A stretch of DNA of 8,143 nt from Ruminococcus sp. (lineage in GTDB: Bacteria; Bacillota; Clostridia; Oscillospirales; Ruminococcaceae), in NCBI GenBank assembly GCA_017961625.1, contig JAGCWY010000037.1, positions 1 through 8,143 on the forward strand, in the 5' to 3' direction. Position 1 is the first letter of the stretch, and each line of letters starts with the position of its first letter. This document shows positions 1 to 5,659 of the stretch, piece after piece. The position numbers and the translations under genes are program-made. Below the pieces are notes generated by a model. That model had not been told where the DNA came from. It saw only the letters and a list, made by a program, of their open reading frames with translations, and ran no database searches.

Positions 1-298
1 CTTCACGGCCTGCACCAGGTCCCTTTACGTATACTTCAACATTCTTGAGGCCGTGCTCCATAGCTGCCTTTGCAGCTGTCTCAGCAGCTGTCTGAGCTGC
101 GAAAGGAGTGGACTTCTTTGAGCCTCTGAAACCGAGTTCGCCAGCGCTAGCCCAAGAGATAGCATTTCCGGCTGTATCTGTGATCGTAACGATCGTGTTA
201 TTGAAAGTGGACTGGATATGAACAGCGCCGCTCTCGATATTCTTACGTTCTCTACGTCTTCTGACAGTAGTAACTTTTTTACCCTTCTGCTGTGCCAA
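1..298 (-). CDS. rpsK: 30S ribosomal protein S11, 3' end cut off by the window edge
   Basis: S11 sits on the platform of the 30S subunit, where it helps form the mRNA exit region near the 3' end of 16S rRNA. About 99 codons are visible; family members are near 130 residues, so roughly 30 C-terminal residues lie outside the window. After a basic N-terminal tail (KGKK, RRRRERK at about 13-19) come the family hallmarks HIQSTFNNTIVTITD (27-41), GFRGSKKSTPFAAQ (56-69) and GPGAGRE (93-99). The start is a TTG at 298-296: an in-frame TGA lies two codons upstream at 304-302, and a perfect ribosome binding site (307-313) is 8 bases away. The ATG at 305-303 is out of frame and ends after eight codons. 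The gene follows rpsM by 14 bases. Identity is certain; the start is very likely. Confidence 0.96.
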   Translation of the reverse strand, partial: MAQQKGKKVTTVRRRRERKNIESGAVHIQSTFNNTIVTITDTAGNAISWASAGELGFRGSKKSTPFAAQTAAETAAKAAMEHGLKNVEVYVKGPGAGRE

Positions 299-306
299 AG
301 CTCATG

Positions 307-313
307 ACCTCCT
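307..313 (-). promoter_or_regulatory. Ribosome binding site of rpsK, fused to the rpsM stop codon
   Basis: The minus strand reads AGGAGGT here, and together with the rpsM stop codon it forms TAAGGAGGT. The spacing to the TTG start of rpsK is 8 bases, while the nearby ATG at 305-303 is only one base away. This spacing favours the TTG as the true start. The overlap lets a ribosome finishing S13 rebind at once. Confidence 0.85.
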
Positions 314-681
314 TACTTCTTCTTGTTAGCGATAGTCTTTACAGGGCCCTTGCGGGTTCTTGCGTTTGTCTTTGTTCTCTGTCCTCTTACAGGGAGACCC
401 TTACGGTGACGAACGCCTCTGTAGCAGCCTATTTCAACAAGTCTCTTAATGTTAAGAGCAACTTCACGGCGGAGGTCACCCTCTACTGTGTAATGCTCAT
501 CGATATAATCACGAAGCTTAGCTACATCCTCTTCTGCGAGATCCTTAACTCTGATGTCAGGATTTACGCCTGTTGCTGCGAGGATATTTGTTGCAGTCTG
601 ACGACCGATTCCGTAGATATAAGTGAGACCGATTTCGATTCTCTTATTCTTGGGAAGGTCAACACCGGCTATTCTTGCCAT
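313..681 (-). CDS. rpsM: 30S ribosomal protein S13
   Basis: S13 lies in the head of the 30S subunit. It contacts the 50S subunit through the B1 bridges and touches the P-site tRNA with its C-terminal tail. The 122-residue length is normal for the family. The start MARIAGVDLP is typical. A helix-hairpin-helix region with YIYGIGRQTA spans about 21-30, and the conserved RNA-binding stretch YRGVRHRKGLPVRGQRTKTN covers 87-106, followed by a lysine-rich tail ending KKK. It starts with ATG; a GGAGGT ribosome binding site at 693-698 lies 11 bases upstream, a slightly long spacing. It follows rpmJ by 32 bases and ends in TAA, which forms part of the rpsK binding site. In most bacteria it opens the alpha operon (rpsM-rpsK-...-rpoA-rplQ). 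No key feature is missing. Confidence 0.99.
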   Translation of the reverse strand: MARIAGVDLPKNKRIEIGLTYIYGIGRQTATNILAATGVNPDIRVKDLAEEDVAKLRDYIDEHYTVEGDLRREVALNIKRLVEIGCYRGVRHRKGLPVRGQRTKTNARTRKGPVKTIANKKK

Positions 682-713
682 ATTATAATTGCACCTCCAT
701 TAATGCGTCGGGC

Positions 714-827
714 TTAGCCCTGGCGCTGCTTATGCTTTGGGTTTTCGCAGATAACCATGATTCTGCCTTTACGTTTAATAACCTTGCACTTTTCGCAAAT
801 AGGTTTTACTGAAGGTCTGACTTTCAT
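714..827 (-). CDS. rpmJ: 50S ribosomal protein L36, zinc-binding form
   Basis: This 37-residue protein is the smallest in the large subunit and helps hold 23S rRNA near the peptidyl transferase region. I translated it by hand: it begins MKVRPSVKPICEKCKVIKRK and ends ENPKHKQRQG. Cys11, Cys14, Cys27 and His32 form the zinc ribbon of the C+ form. Many bacteria also carry a zinc-free C- paralogue used under zinc starvation; none is seen here. The ATG start is at 827-825, with an excellent AAAGGAGGT binding site at 835-843 and 7 bases of spacing. It sits in its usual place between infA (48 bases upstream, the widest gap in the window) and rpsM, and ends in TAA. Length and sequence match the family exactly. 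Confidence 0.98.
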   Translation of the reverse strand: MKVRPSVKPICEKCKVIKRKGRIMVICENPKHKQRQG

Positions 828-843
828 TGAAAATACCTCCTTT

Positions 844-868
844 AGCGGATAGCGGATATATAATATCC
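844..868 (-). repeat. Tandem 7-mer and small inverted repeat between infA and rpmJ
   Basis: The infA-rpmJ spacer is AT-rich. On the plus strand AGCGGAT occurs twice in tandem (844-850 and 851-857). Overlapping it, GGATAT (854-859) and ATATCC (863-868) could pair into a six-base stem with a three-base loop. No run of U follows, so it does not look like an intrinsic terminator. It could be a weak processing or stability element, or chance in AT-rich sequence. Confidence 0.4.
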
Positions 869-875
869 TGTATTA

Positions 876-1094
876 TTACTTAACGCGCCATGTGATACGA
901 CCCTTTGAGAGGTCGTACGGTGACATTTCGAGTTTAACCTTGTCACCAGGAACGATTCTGATATAATTCATTCTGAGCTTGCCGGAAACGTGTGATAATA
1001 CCTCGTGTCCGTTCTCAAGCTGAACCTTAAACATTGCATTGGGCAGAGCATCTGTTACAACGCCCTCTACCTCGATTACATCTTCTTTTGACAC
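876..1094 (-). CDS. infA: Translation initiation factor IF-1
   Basis: IF-1 binds the A site of the 30S subunit during initiation and works with IF-2 and IF-3 to select the initiator tRNA. The protein is 72 residues, the standard length, and is one S1-like OB fold. It begins SKEDVIEVEG after the start, with LPNAMFKVQLENGHEVLSHV in the middle, then SGKLRMNYIRI and PYDLSKGRITWR near the end. The start codon is GTG (1094-1092): an in-frame check upstream finds no other start before the previous gene's stop, and AAAGGAGG at 1104-1111 lies 9 bases away. An ATG immediately followed by TAA lies between the binding site and the GTG. The gene ends with two in-frame stops, TAATAA. It lies 15 bases after the KOW gene. 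Confidence 0.98.
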   Translation of the reverse strand: MSKEDVIEVEGVVTDALPNAMFKVQLENGHEVLSHVSGKLRMNYIRIVPGDKVKLEMSPYDLSKGRITWRVK

Positions 1095-1103
1095 TTTACA
1101 TAA

Positions 1104-1111
1104 CCTCCTTT
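1104..1111 (-). promoter_or_regulatory. Ribosome binding site of infA with a decoy ATG-TAA behind it
   Basis: AAAGGAGG on the minus strand overlaps the TAA stop of the KOW gene. The GTG start of infA is 9 bases downstream. Between them lies ATG (1101-1099) followed directly by TAA (1098-1096). That ATG is only about two bases from the binding site, too close for normal initiation, so the GTG is favoured. Confidence 0.75.
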
Positions 1112-1352
1112 ACTCAGCCTCGCCGAACTGTTTCAGCGTATTCCTGAGTCTTTTATCAGTTATATCGTTTAGATCGATCATACTGTCTGTAATGCGGATA
1201 TGCTTTATATTCTTCCGCTTTGGATTTGCGAGCTTTCTGCTCTTTCCGTCAGCGATTAAACAATATTTTTCATCAGCATCCACGACTGCGAAATAGCTTC
1301 CTTTGTCGCGTCCTGCCTCCGCCATTACAACAGAGCCTTTCAGCAGCTTCAC
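1110..1352 (-). CDS. Small KOW-domain, L14e-like RNA-binding protein
   Basis: An 80-residue basic protein in the position between map and infA where Gram-positive bacteria commonly carry a KOW-domain gene resembling eukaryotic ribosomal protein L14e (ybzG of Bacillus subtilis, from memory). The KOW motif lies at about residues 5-32: KGSVVMAEAGRDKGSYFAVV, then a strand CLIADGK. A basic patch RKLANPKRKNIKHIRI (39-54) follows, as in an RNA-binding surface, and the acidic-ended tail RLRNTLKQFGEAE closes the protein. No signal peptide or membrane segment is visible. It starts with GTG; a GGAGGG binding site (1360-1365) one base after the map stop is 7 bases upstream. RNA or ribosome binding is inferred from the fold and the company of ribosomal genes; its actual role is not established. 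Confidence 0.85.
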   Translation of the reverse strand: MKLLKGSVVMAEAGRDKGSYFAVVDADEKYCLIADGKSRKLANPKRKNIKHIRITDSMIDLNDITDKRLRNTLKQFGEAE

Positions 1353-1366
1353 GATAATTCCCTCCG

Positions 1367-2119
1367 TCAGGGCTGTGTCAGAATGACGGGACCGTCAGGA
1401 GTTATTGCGATAGCGTGCTCAAAATGAGCCGACAGTGAACCAGTTTTGGTAACCACGGTCCATCCGTCACTGAGAGTTTTTACATCGTCGCCTTTGACAT
1501 TTATCATAGGCTCGATACATATCGTCATACCCGCTACCAGTCTCGGTCCGTGACCTGCACGTCCCCAATTTGGTACCTCGGGTGATTCGTGAACCTCTCT
1601 GCCGATTCCGTGGCCGCAGTAATTTCTTACGATTCCGTAGCCTCGTGAAGCACAATACTCTTCTACAGCATGAGAAATATCTCCGATTCTTGCGCCAACC
1701 TGAGCCTGCGCGATACCTTCGTAAAGGCTCGCTTCGGTTACCTCAAGCAATGCTTTAGCTTCATCAGAAATTTTACCCACAGGGAAGGTCCAGCAGCTGT
1801 CTCCATTGAAGCCCTCATAAGCGGCTCCGGTGTCGATGCTAACTATATCTCCTTCTTTTAACCTGCGGCTCGCCTTAGGGATACCGTGGATGACTTCCTC
1901 GTTTACCGAGATACAAGCGTTCCCCGGAAATCCGTAAAGACCTTTAAAGCATGATTTACAGCCATGACGTGCGAAATACTCGCCCACCAGCTTATCAACA
2001 TCTAGGGTTGACATACCAGGCTTTAATTTTTCGCCCGCATACCATATTGCGCCGCAGGTAATCCTACCTGCTTCACGCATTATGGCTAATTCGGACTTTG
2101 ATTTAATGACTATGCTCAT
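1367..2119 (-). CDS. map: Methionine aminopeptidase, type I
   Basis: This cytosolic metalloprotease removes the initiator methionine from new proteins when the second residue is small. The 250-residue length and pita-bread fold pattern match type I enzymes without an N-terminal extension. All expected metal ligands are present: Asp96 (SIDTGA), Asp107 (NGDSCWTF), His170 (CGHGIGREVHE), Glu203 (IEPM) and Glu234 (HFEHAIAIT). His78 (IHGIP) and His177 complete the active site. The ATG start shares its A with the last base of the adk stop (TAATG), and a weak AGGAG site (2130-2134) lies 10 bases upstream inside adk, so translation is probably coupled to adk. It is the only complete gene here that ends in TGA. 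Its place among ribosomal genes fits its role on nascent chains at the ribosome. Confidence 0.98.
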   Translation of the reverse strand: MSIVIKSKSELAIMREAGRITCGAIWYAGEKLKPGMSTLDVDKLVGEYFARHGCKSCFKGLYGFPGNACISVNEEVIHGIPKASRRLKEGDIVSIDTGAAYEGFNGDSCWTFPVGKISDEAKALLEVTEASLYEGIAQAQVGARIGDISHAVEEYCASRGYGIVRNYCGHGIGREVHESPEVPNWGRAGHGPRLVAGMTICIEPMINVKGDDVKTLSDGWTVVTKTGSLSAHFEHAIAITPDGPVILTQP

Positions 2120-2757
2120 TACTTCTCTACTCCTACCGCTGCGAGCGTGAGCTTTGAAGTTTCTGCTACCTCTTCCTGACCGATAACAGTGACAAGCTTG
2201 CCCTGCTTCTCGTAATAGTCCTTGAGAGGAGCTGTTTTTTCGTGATAAGTTGCGAGTCTTTCGAGAACTACCTCGGGCTGATCGTCTTTGCGGACGATAG
2301 TCTTGTCACCGCACTTATCGCAAACACCCTCGACCTTGGTAGGCTTATACTCAACGTGGTAAGAAGCTCCGCACCCCTGGCAGACTCTTCTGCCCGAAAC
2401 TCTCTGCTTGATAGTCTCATCGGGAACGTGGATCTCTATTACCTTGTCGATGCGGATGTTCATTTTATCGAGAGCTTCTGCCTGAGGAACCGTTCTTGGG
2501 AAGCCGTCGAGGATGAAACCGTTCTTGCAGTCGTCCTCAGCGATCCTCTCCTTCAGTATACCGATAACGATATCGTCTGAAACGAGAGCACCAGCGTCCA
2601 TAGCAGCCTTAGCCTTAAGACCGTACTCTGTGCCGTTCTTTGCAGCCTCACGGAGAATATTACCTGTTGATATCTGAGGAATATTCAGTGCCTCGGAGAC
2701 TACCTCAGCCTGAGTACCCTTGCCTGCGCCGGGAGCGCCTAAAAAGATAAGGTTCAT
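2119..2757 (-). CDS. adk: Adenylate kinase with zinc-type LID
   Basis: Adk catalyses ATP + AMP = 2 ADP in the cytosol and so sets the adenylate energy balance. It has 212 residues, the size of the long bacterial form. The P-loop GAPGAGKGT is at 7-15, the AMP-binding region begins at STGNILR (30-36), and DGFPRT (84-89) carries the conserved Arg88. The LID (about 122-160) holds Cys126-X2-Cys129 and Cys146-X2-Cys149, a structural zinc site typical of Gram-positive enzymes; Gram-negative enzymes such as that of E. coli lack it. Arg123/Arg124 and Arg156 are in the expected nucleotide-contact positions. The ATG start has an AAAGGAGGA binding site (2766-2774) merged with the secY stop. It lies 15 bases after secY and overlaps map by one base. 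Confidence 0.99.
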   Translation of the reverse strand: MNLIFLGAPGAGKGTQAEVVSEALNIPQISTGNILREAAKNGTEYGLKAKAAMDAGALVSDDIVIGILKERIAEDDCKNGFILDGFPRTVPQAEALDKMNIRIDKVIEIHVPDETIKQRVSGRRVCQGCGASYHVEYKPTKVEGVCDKCGDKTIVRKDDQPEVVLERLATYHEKTAPLKDYYEKQGKLVTVIGQEEVAETSKLTLAAVGVEK

Positions 2758-2772
2758 ATTATCGGTCCTCCT

Positions 2773-4113
2773 TTACTGTAAGAAGCCCTTATGATGACGC
2801 ATCATAAGATGTGATTCAAGTGTTCTTGTTGTTTCGAGAGCAACTGATACTGCAATGAGTATAGTTGTACCGCCCATTGAAAGCGTCTGAAGCTGAGGAT
2901 CTGCCATTGCGATGAAGATCGGAATTACAGCTATAAAACCGAGGAAGATAGCACCCACGAGAGAAATCTTATTGAGGACCCTCTGAATATAATCCGAAGT
3001 GGGCTTACCAGGTCTGATACCAGGGATACCGCCGTTTGACTGACGGAGATTGTTTGCTATCTCAACAGGGTTGTACTGTATCGAAACATAGAAGTAGTTG
3101 AACGCGATAATGAGCAGGAAATAGATAACTGCATATCCCCAGCCTCTTGTACTGAAGAAATTGAGGAACTTTGAATAAAAGCTTCCGTCCTGCGGATTGG
3201 GCTTAATCATTCCTATAGCACTTGGGAGAGACATAAACGACATAGCAAAGATAATAGGCATAACGCCGCTCATGATTACCTTTATCGGAATATGTGTCTT
3301 CTGTCCACCGTACTGCTTTCTGCCAACTACGCGCTTTGCGTACTGTATCGGGATACGTCTTTCCGCTTCATTCATGAATACGATAAATCCGATCTCGAAG
3401 AGTATAAATAAGAGATAAGCGATAGTAACGAAGAGATACTTGCTCGGATTATCCCTTGTAAGTCTTATAAGGAGTGCAGCGTCCTTGGGAAATCTTGCTG
3501 CGATACCTGCAAAGAGCAGAATCGAGATACCATTTCCGATACCCTTGTCGCTGATCCTGTTGCCCATCCATACAACGATGAGCGCACCGGCAACAAAAAG
3601 TGTGACGATAACGAAGGCAGCAAATATGCCTTCACCGCCAGTTGTATACTTAAGTGCATCTCCGACTATATTTCCGTCAGAGTCCTGAACGTTTCTCGCA
3701 CCTCTTTTAAGTGTAAGATAATAAGCAAAGGACATGAATATCGCAAGTACCATTGCCACAAAGGCAGTGATCTTTTCGATCTTCTTTCTTCCCTCCTCGC
3801 CCTCGTCGCGCATACGCTCGAGAGGCGGCAGTGCATAAGTCAGTAGCTGCATGATGATGGAAGCGTTGATGAACGGTGTGATAGAGAGTGAGAACACTGT
3901 GGCGTTAGACATAGCGTCACCAGTGATAGTGTTCAGATAATCGAGGAAGCCGCCGTCCTGATGGCTTGTCATCCATGTCTTTACGACATCAGAATTAAGA
4001 AAAGGAACAGCTACTGCACATCCGAATCTGAACAGTACGATCATGAGTAATGTGTATAAGATCTTTTTGCGTATCTCGGGTACACCCCACGCTTTTCTCA
4101 GCGTATGAAACAC
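2773..4113 (-). CDS. secY: Protein translocase channel subunit SecY
   Basis: SecY forms the protein-conducting pore of the plasma membrane, working with SecE, SecG and the SecA motor, and with the ribosome for membrane proteins. The 446 residues show ten hydrophobic segments, roughly at 17-39, 72-96, 115-135, 161-183, 191-208, 226-248, 277-303, 326-346, 382-404 and 411-428. SITPFINASIIMQLL (77-91) in helix 2, ERRIPIQYAKR (251-261) in the fourth cytoplasmic loop and GIRPGKPTSDYI (365-376) in the fifth are family landmarks; the last two contact SecA or the ribosome. The start is GTG: the upstream in-frame TGA at 4122-4120 and the AGAGGTGA binding site leave no other choice. One base separates it from the rplO stop. 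The protein looks intact and ordinary. Confidence 0.99.
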   Translation of the reverse strand: MFHTLRKAWGVPEIRKKILYTLLMIVLFRFGCAVAVPFLNSDVVKTWMTSHQDGGFLDYLNTITGDAMSNATVFSLSITPFINASIIMQLLTYALPPLERMRDEGEEGRKKIEKITAFVAMVLAIFMSFAYYLTLKRGARNVQDSDGNIVGDALKYTTGGEGIFAAFVIVTLFVAGALIVVWMGNRISDKGIGNGISILLFAGIAARFPKDAALLIRLTRDNPSKYLFVTIAYLLFILFEIGFIVFMNEAERRIPIQYAKRVVGRKQYGGQKTHIPIKVIMSGVMPIIFAMSFMSLPSAIGMIKPNPQDGSFYSKFLNFFSTRGWGYAVIYFLLIIAFNYFYVSIQYNPVEIANNLRQSNGGIPGIRPGKPTSDYIQRVLNKISLVGAIFLGFIAVIPIFIAMADPQLQTLSMGGTTILIAVSVALETTRTLESHLMMRHHKGFLQ

Positions 4114-4114
4114 A

Positions 4115-4555
4115 TTACATCACCTCTGCTTTCCCGCCAGCCTTTTCTATTTTATCTATAGCGCTCTGTGAGAATTTAGCAGCCTTTACAGTTAACTTTG
4201 CATTAAGATCACCGTTGCCGAGAATCTTTACTCCGTCATTTACTTTCTTAACGAGACCAGAAGCCACAAGAAGCTCTGTGTCTACTACTGTGCCGTCCTT
4301 GAACTTGTTAAGATCGGATACGTTAACTATAGCATACTTTGTTGCAAAGATGTTATTGAAGCCTCTCTTTGGGATTCTTCTTGCGAGGGGCATCTGTCCG
4401 CCTTCAAAGCCGATCCTTACGCCGCCACCGCTTCTGGCATTCTGACCCTTGTGGCCCTTACCAGCTGTCTTGCCGTTACCCGAACCGTGGCCTCTGCCTA
4501 TACGCTTTACAGCCTTGTTGGAATCGAGTGCAGGTGTTAATTCATGGATTTTCAT
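4115..4555 (-). CDS. rplO: 50S ribosomal protein L15
   Basis: L15 is a late assembly protein whose long N-terminal tail reaches deep into 23S rRNA. The length, 146 residues, is standard. The N-terminal half is rich in Gly, Lys and Arg: IGRGHGSGNGKTAGKGHKGQ (19-38), then RSGGGVRIGFEGGQMPL (41-57) and RRIPKRGFNN (59-68). The C-terminal globular part ends AGGKAEVM. The ATG start at 4555-4553 has an AAGGAGGT site (4564-4571) 8 bases upstream. It follows rpmD by 18 bases and is one base from secY, the usual rplO-secY pair. It ends ATG-TAA, which creates decoy start codons at the secY junction. Confidence 0.99.
   Translation of the reverse strand: MKIHELTPALDSNKAVKRIGRGHGSGNGKTAGKGHKGQNARSGGGVRIGFEGGQMPLARRIPKRGFNNIFATKYAIVNVSDLNKFKDGTVVDTELLVASGLVKKVNDGVKILGNGDLNAKLTVKAAKFSQSAIDKIEKAGGKAEVM
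4120..4127 (-). promoter_or_regulatory. Ribosome binding site of secY inside the end of rplO
   Basis: AGAGGTGA on the minus strand lies in the last codons of rplO, 6 bases before the GTG start of secY. Two ATG codons stand nearby: the final Met codon of L15 (4120-4118), followed by its TAA, and ATG at 4115-4113, which stops after five codons. Only the GTG opens the secY frame. Confidence 0.7.
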
Positions 4556-4573
4556 ATCATTGCACCTCCTTGT

Positions 4574-4750
4574 TTACGCTTCTGTAACCTCAACGAGGTG
4601 TGAGATCTTATTTATTTTTCCTTTTGTCTGCTCGTTGTCGGGCTGTGTTGTAACATCTCCGACTTTCTTGAGGCCAAGTGACTCAGCAGTAGCGATCTGG
4701 TCCTGCTTTCTGCCGATGAGGCTCTTTACAAGCTTGATATTCTTTGCCAT
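4574..4750 (-). CDS. rpmD: 50S ribosomal protein L30
   Basis: L30 is a small protein bound to domain II of 23S rRNA. I translated it by hand: 58 residues, within the normal bacterial range of about 58-60. It starts MAKNIKLVKSLIGRKQDQ, continues with the helix TAESLGLKKVGD (21-32), and ends with the strand INKISHLVEVTEA. The pattern of KLVKSLIGRK followed by a short helix and LGLKK is the family signature. The ATG start is 9 bases from an AAGGAGG site (4760-4766), whose first bases are the TAA of rpsE. It sits between rpsE and rplO, its standard place in the spc operon, and ends in TAA. L30 is lost in some bacteria; here it is intact. Confidence 0.97.
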   Translation of the reverse strand: MAKNIKLVKSLIGRKQDQIATAESLGLKKVGDVTTQPDNEQTKGKINKISHLVEVTEA

Positions 4751-4764
4751 TTCTTACTGCCTCC

Positions 4765-5265
4765 TTAACCTAAAATTTCCTTGACAGACTTGCCTCTCTT
4801 AGCAGCAACATCCTTTACGGAAGTGCAGTTTACAAGACCGTCAATCGTAGCTCTTACCACGTTGCAGGGATTGTTTGAACGAAGCGACTTTGTTCTGATA
4901 TCCTTTATGCCTGCTACTTCGATTACGGCACGTACAGGACCGCCTGCGATAACGCCGGTACCAGGTGCAGCGGGCTTCATAAGAACTCTGCCTGCACCGA
5001 ATGCGCCAACGATTTCGTGGGGGATCGTAGTTCCCTTGAGAGCAACCTTTACAAGGTTCTTCTTTGCGTCCTCGATGCCCTTACGGATAGCATCGGGAAC
5101 TTCTCCTGACTTTCCGAGTCCGAAGCCAACTGTACCATTTCCGTCACCTACAACAACGAGTGCTGAGAACTTCATGATACGACCGCCCTTAACTGTCTTT
5201 GATACACGGTTGATAGCTACAACCTTCTCAACGAACTCAGGAGCCTGTGTTTCAATATTAGCCAT
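4765..5265 (-). CDS. rpsE: 30S ribosomal protein S5
   Basis: S5 lines the mRNA entry side of the 30S subunit and affects decoding accuracy. At 166 residues it is of typical length. The N-terminal double-stranded-RNA-binding-like domain (about 10-75) contains INRVSKTVKGGRIMKFSALV, including the KGGR loop at 26-29; changes in this loop give spectinomycin resistance in other bacteria, and here it looks wild type. GDGNGTVGFGLGKSGEVP (40-57) is another landmark. The C-terminal domain carries GTGVIAGGPVRAV (102-114) and SNNPCNVVRATIDGL (130-144). The ATG start has a GGAGGT site (5272-5277) 6 bases upstream. It follows rplR by 15 bases and ends in TAA that is part of the rpmD binding site. Confidence 0.99.
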   Translation of the reverse strand: MANIETQAPEFVEKVVAINRVSKTVKGGRIMKFSALVVVGDGNGTVGFGLGKSGEVPDAIRKGIEDAKKNLVKVALKGTTIPHEIVGAFGAGRVLMKPAAPGTGVIAGGPVRAVIEVAGIKDIRTKSLRSNNPCNVVRATIDGLVNCTSVKDVAAKRGKSVKEILG

Positions 5266-5280
5266 TGTGTTACCTCCCTC

Positions 5281-5640
5281 TTAGAACTTTAATCCGTTTT
5301 CACGTGCGCCCTCTGCGAGTTCCTTGACTCTGCCGTGGTAGAGGTAGCCGCCTCTGTCGAAAACTACTTCGCTGATACCCTTATCAGCTGCGTTCTTAGC
5401 AATCATCTCGCCGACCTTGCGAGCGCCTTCTACATTGCCGCCGTCGCCCTCAAAGCCCTTATCCATGCTTGATGCAGAAGCAAGAGTAACGCCGTTTACA
5501 TCATCAATGAGCTGAGCATAGATGTGCTTTGTTGAACGGAACACATTGAGACGGGGACGCTCGGGAGTTCCTGAGATCTTTGCACGAACTCGACGGTGTC
5601 TCTTTAATCTTGCCTTATTGCTGTCAAATTTCTTAATCAT
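5281..5640 (-). CDS. rplR: 50S ribosomal protein L18
   Basis: L18 binds 5S rRNA together with L5 and brings it into the large subunit. The 119-residue length is standard. The basic N-terminus (KARLKRHRRVRAKISGT, 9-25) is the flexible rRNA-binding tail, followed by ERPRLNVFRSTKHIYAQLID (27-46). The C-terminal core has FDRGGYLYHGRVKELAEGAR (94-113), a strong family signature, and ends NGLKF. The ATG start lies 9 bases from an AAAAGGAG site (5650-5657). It follows rplF by 19 bases and precedes rpsE by 15. It stands close to rplE (L5), its partner on 5S rRNA, in the same operon. Confidence 0.99.
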   Translation of the reverse strand: MIKKFDSNKARLKRHRRVRAKISGTPERPRLNVFRSTKHIYAQLIDDVNGVTLASASSMDKGFEGDGGNVEGARKVGEMIAKNAADKGISEVVFDRGGYLYHGRVKELAEGARENGLKF

Positions 5641-5659
5641 AGCAATTTGCTCCTTTTAA

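Noticed and set aside
682..687. TATAAT on the minus strand just before rpsM, as a possible -10 promoter box
   Set aside because: No TTGACA-like box lies about 17 bases upstream (the bases there read CGACGC), and the site sits between the ribosome binding site and the start codon, so a transcript from it would lack a leader.
292..717. A 141-codon plus-strand frame opposite rpsM
   Set aside because: It covers rpsM and parts of both spacers in antisense. Its cysteine-rich translation is what reversed Arg/Ala-rich ribosomal codons give.
854..868. The infA-rpmJ hairpin as an intrinsic terminator
   Set aside because: The stem is six mostly A-T pairs and no U-run follows, so termination is not expected, and it would cut off essential genes.
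4781..5284. A 167-codon open frame on the plus strand opposite rpsE
   Set aside because: It lies wholly antisense to rpsE, has no family resemblance and no upstream binding site of note. Strong third-position bias of the real gene explains the open frame.
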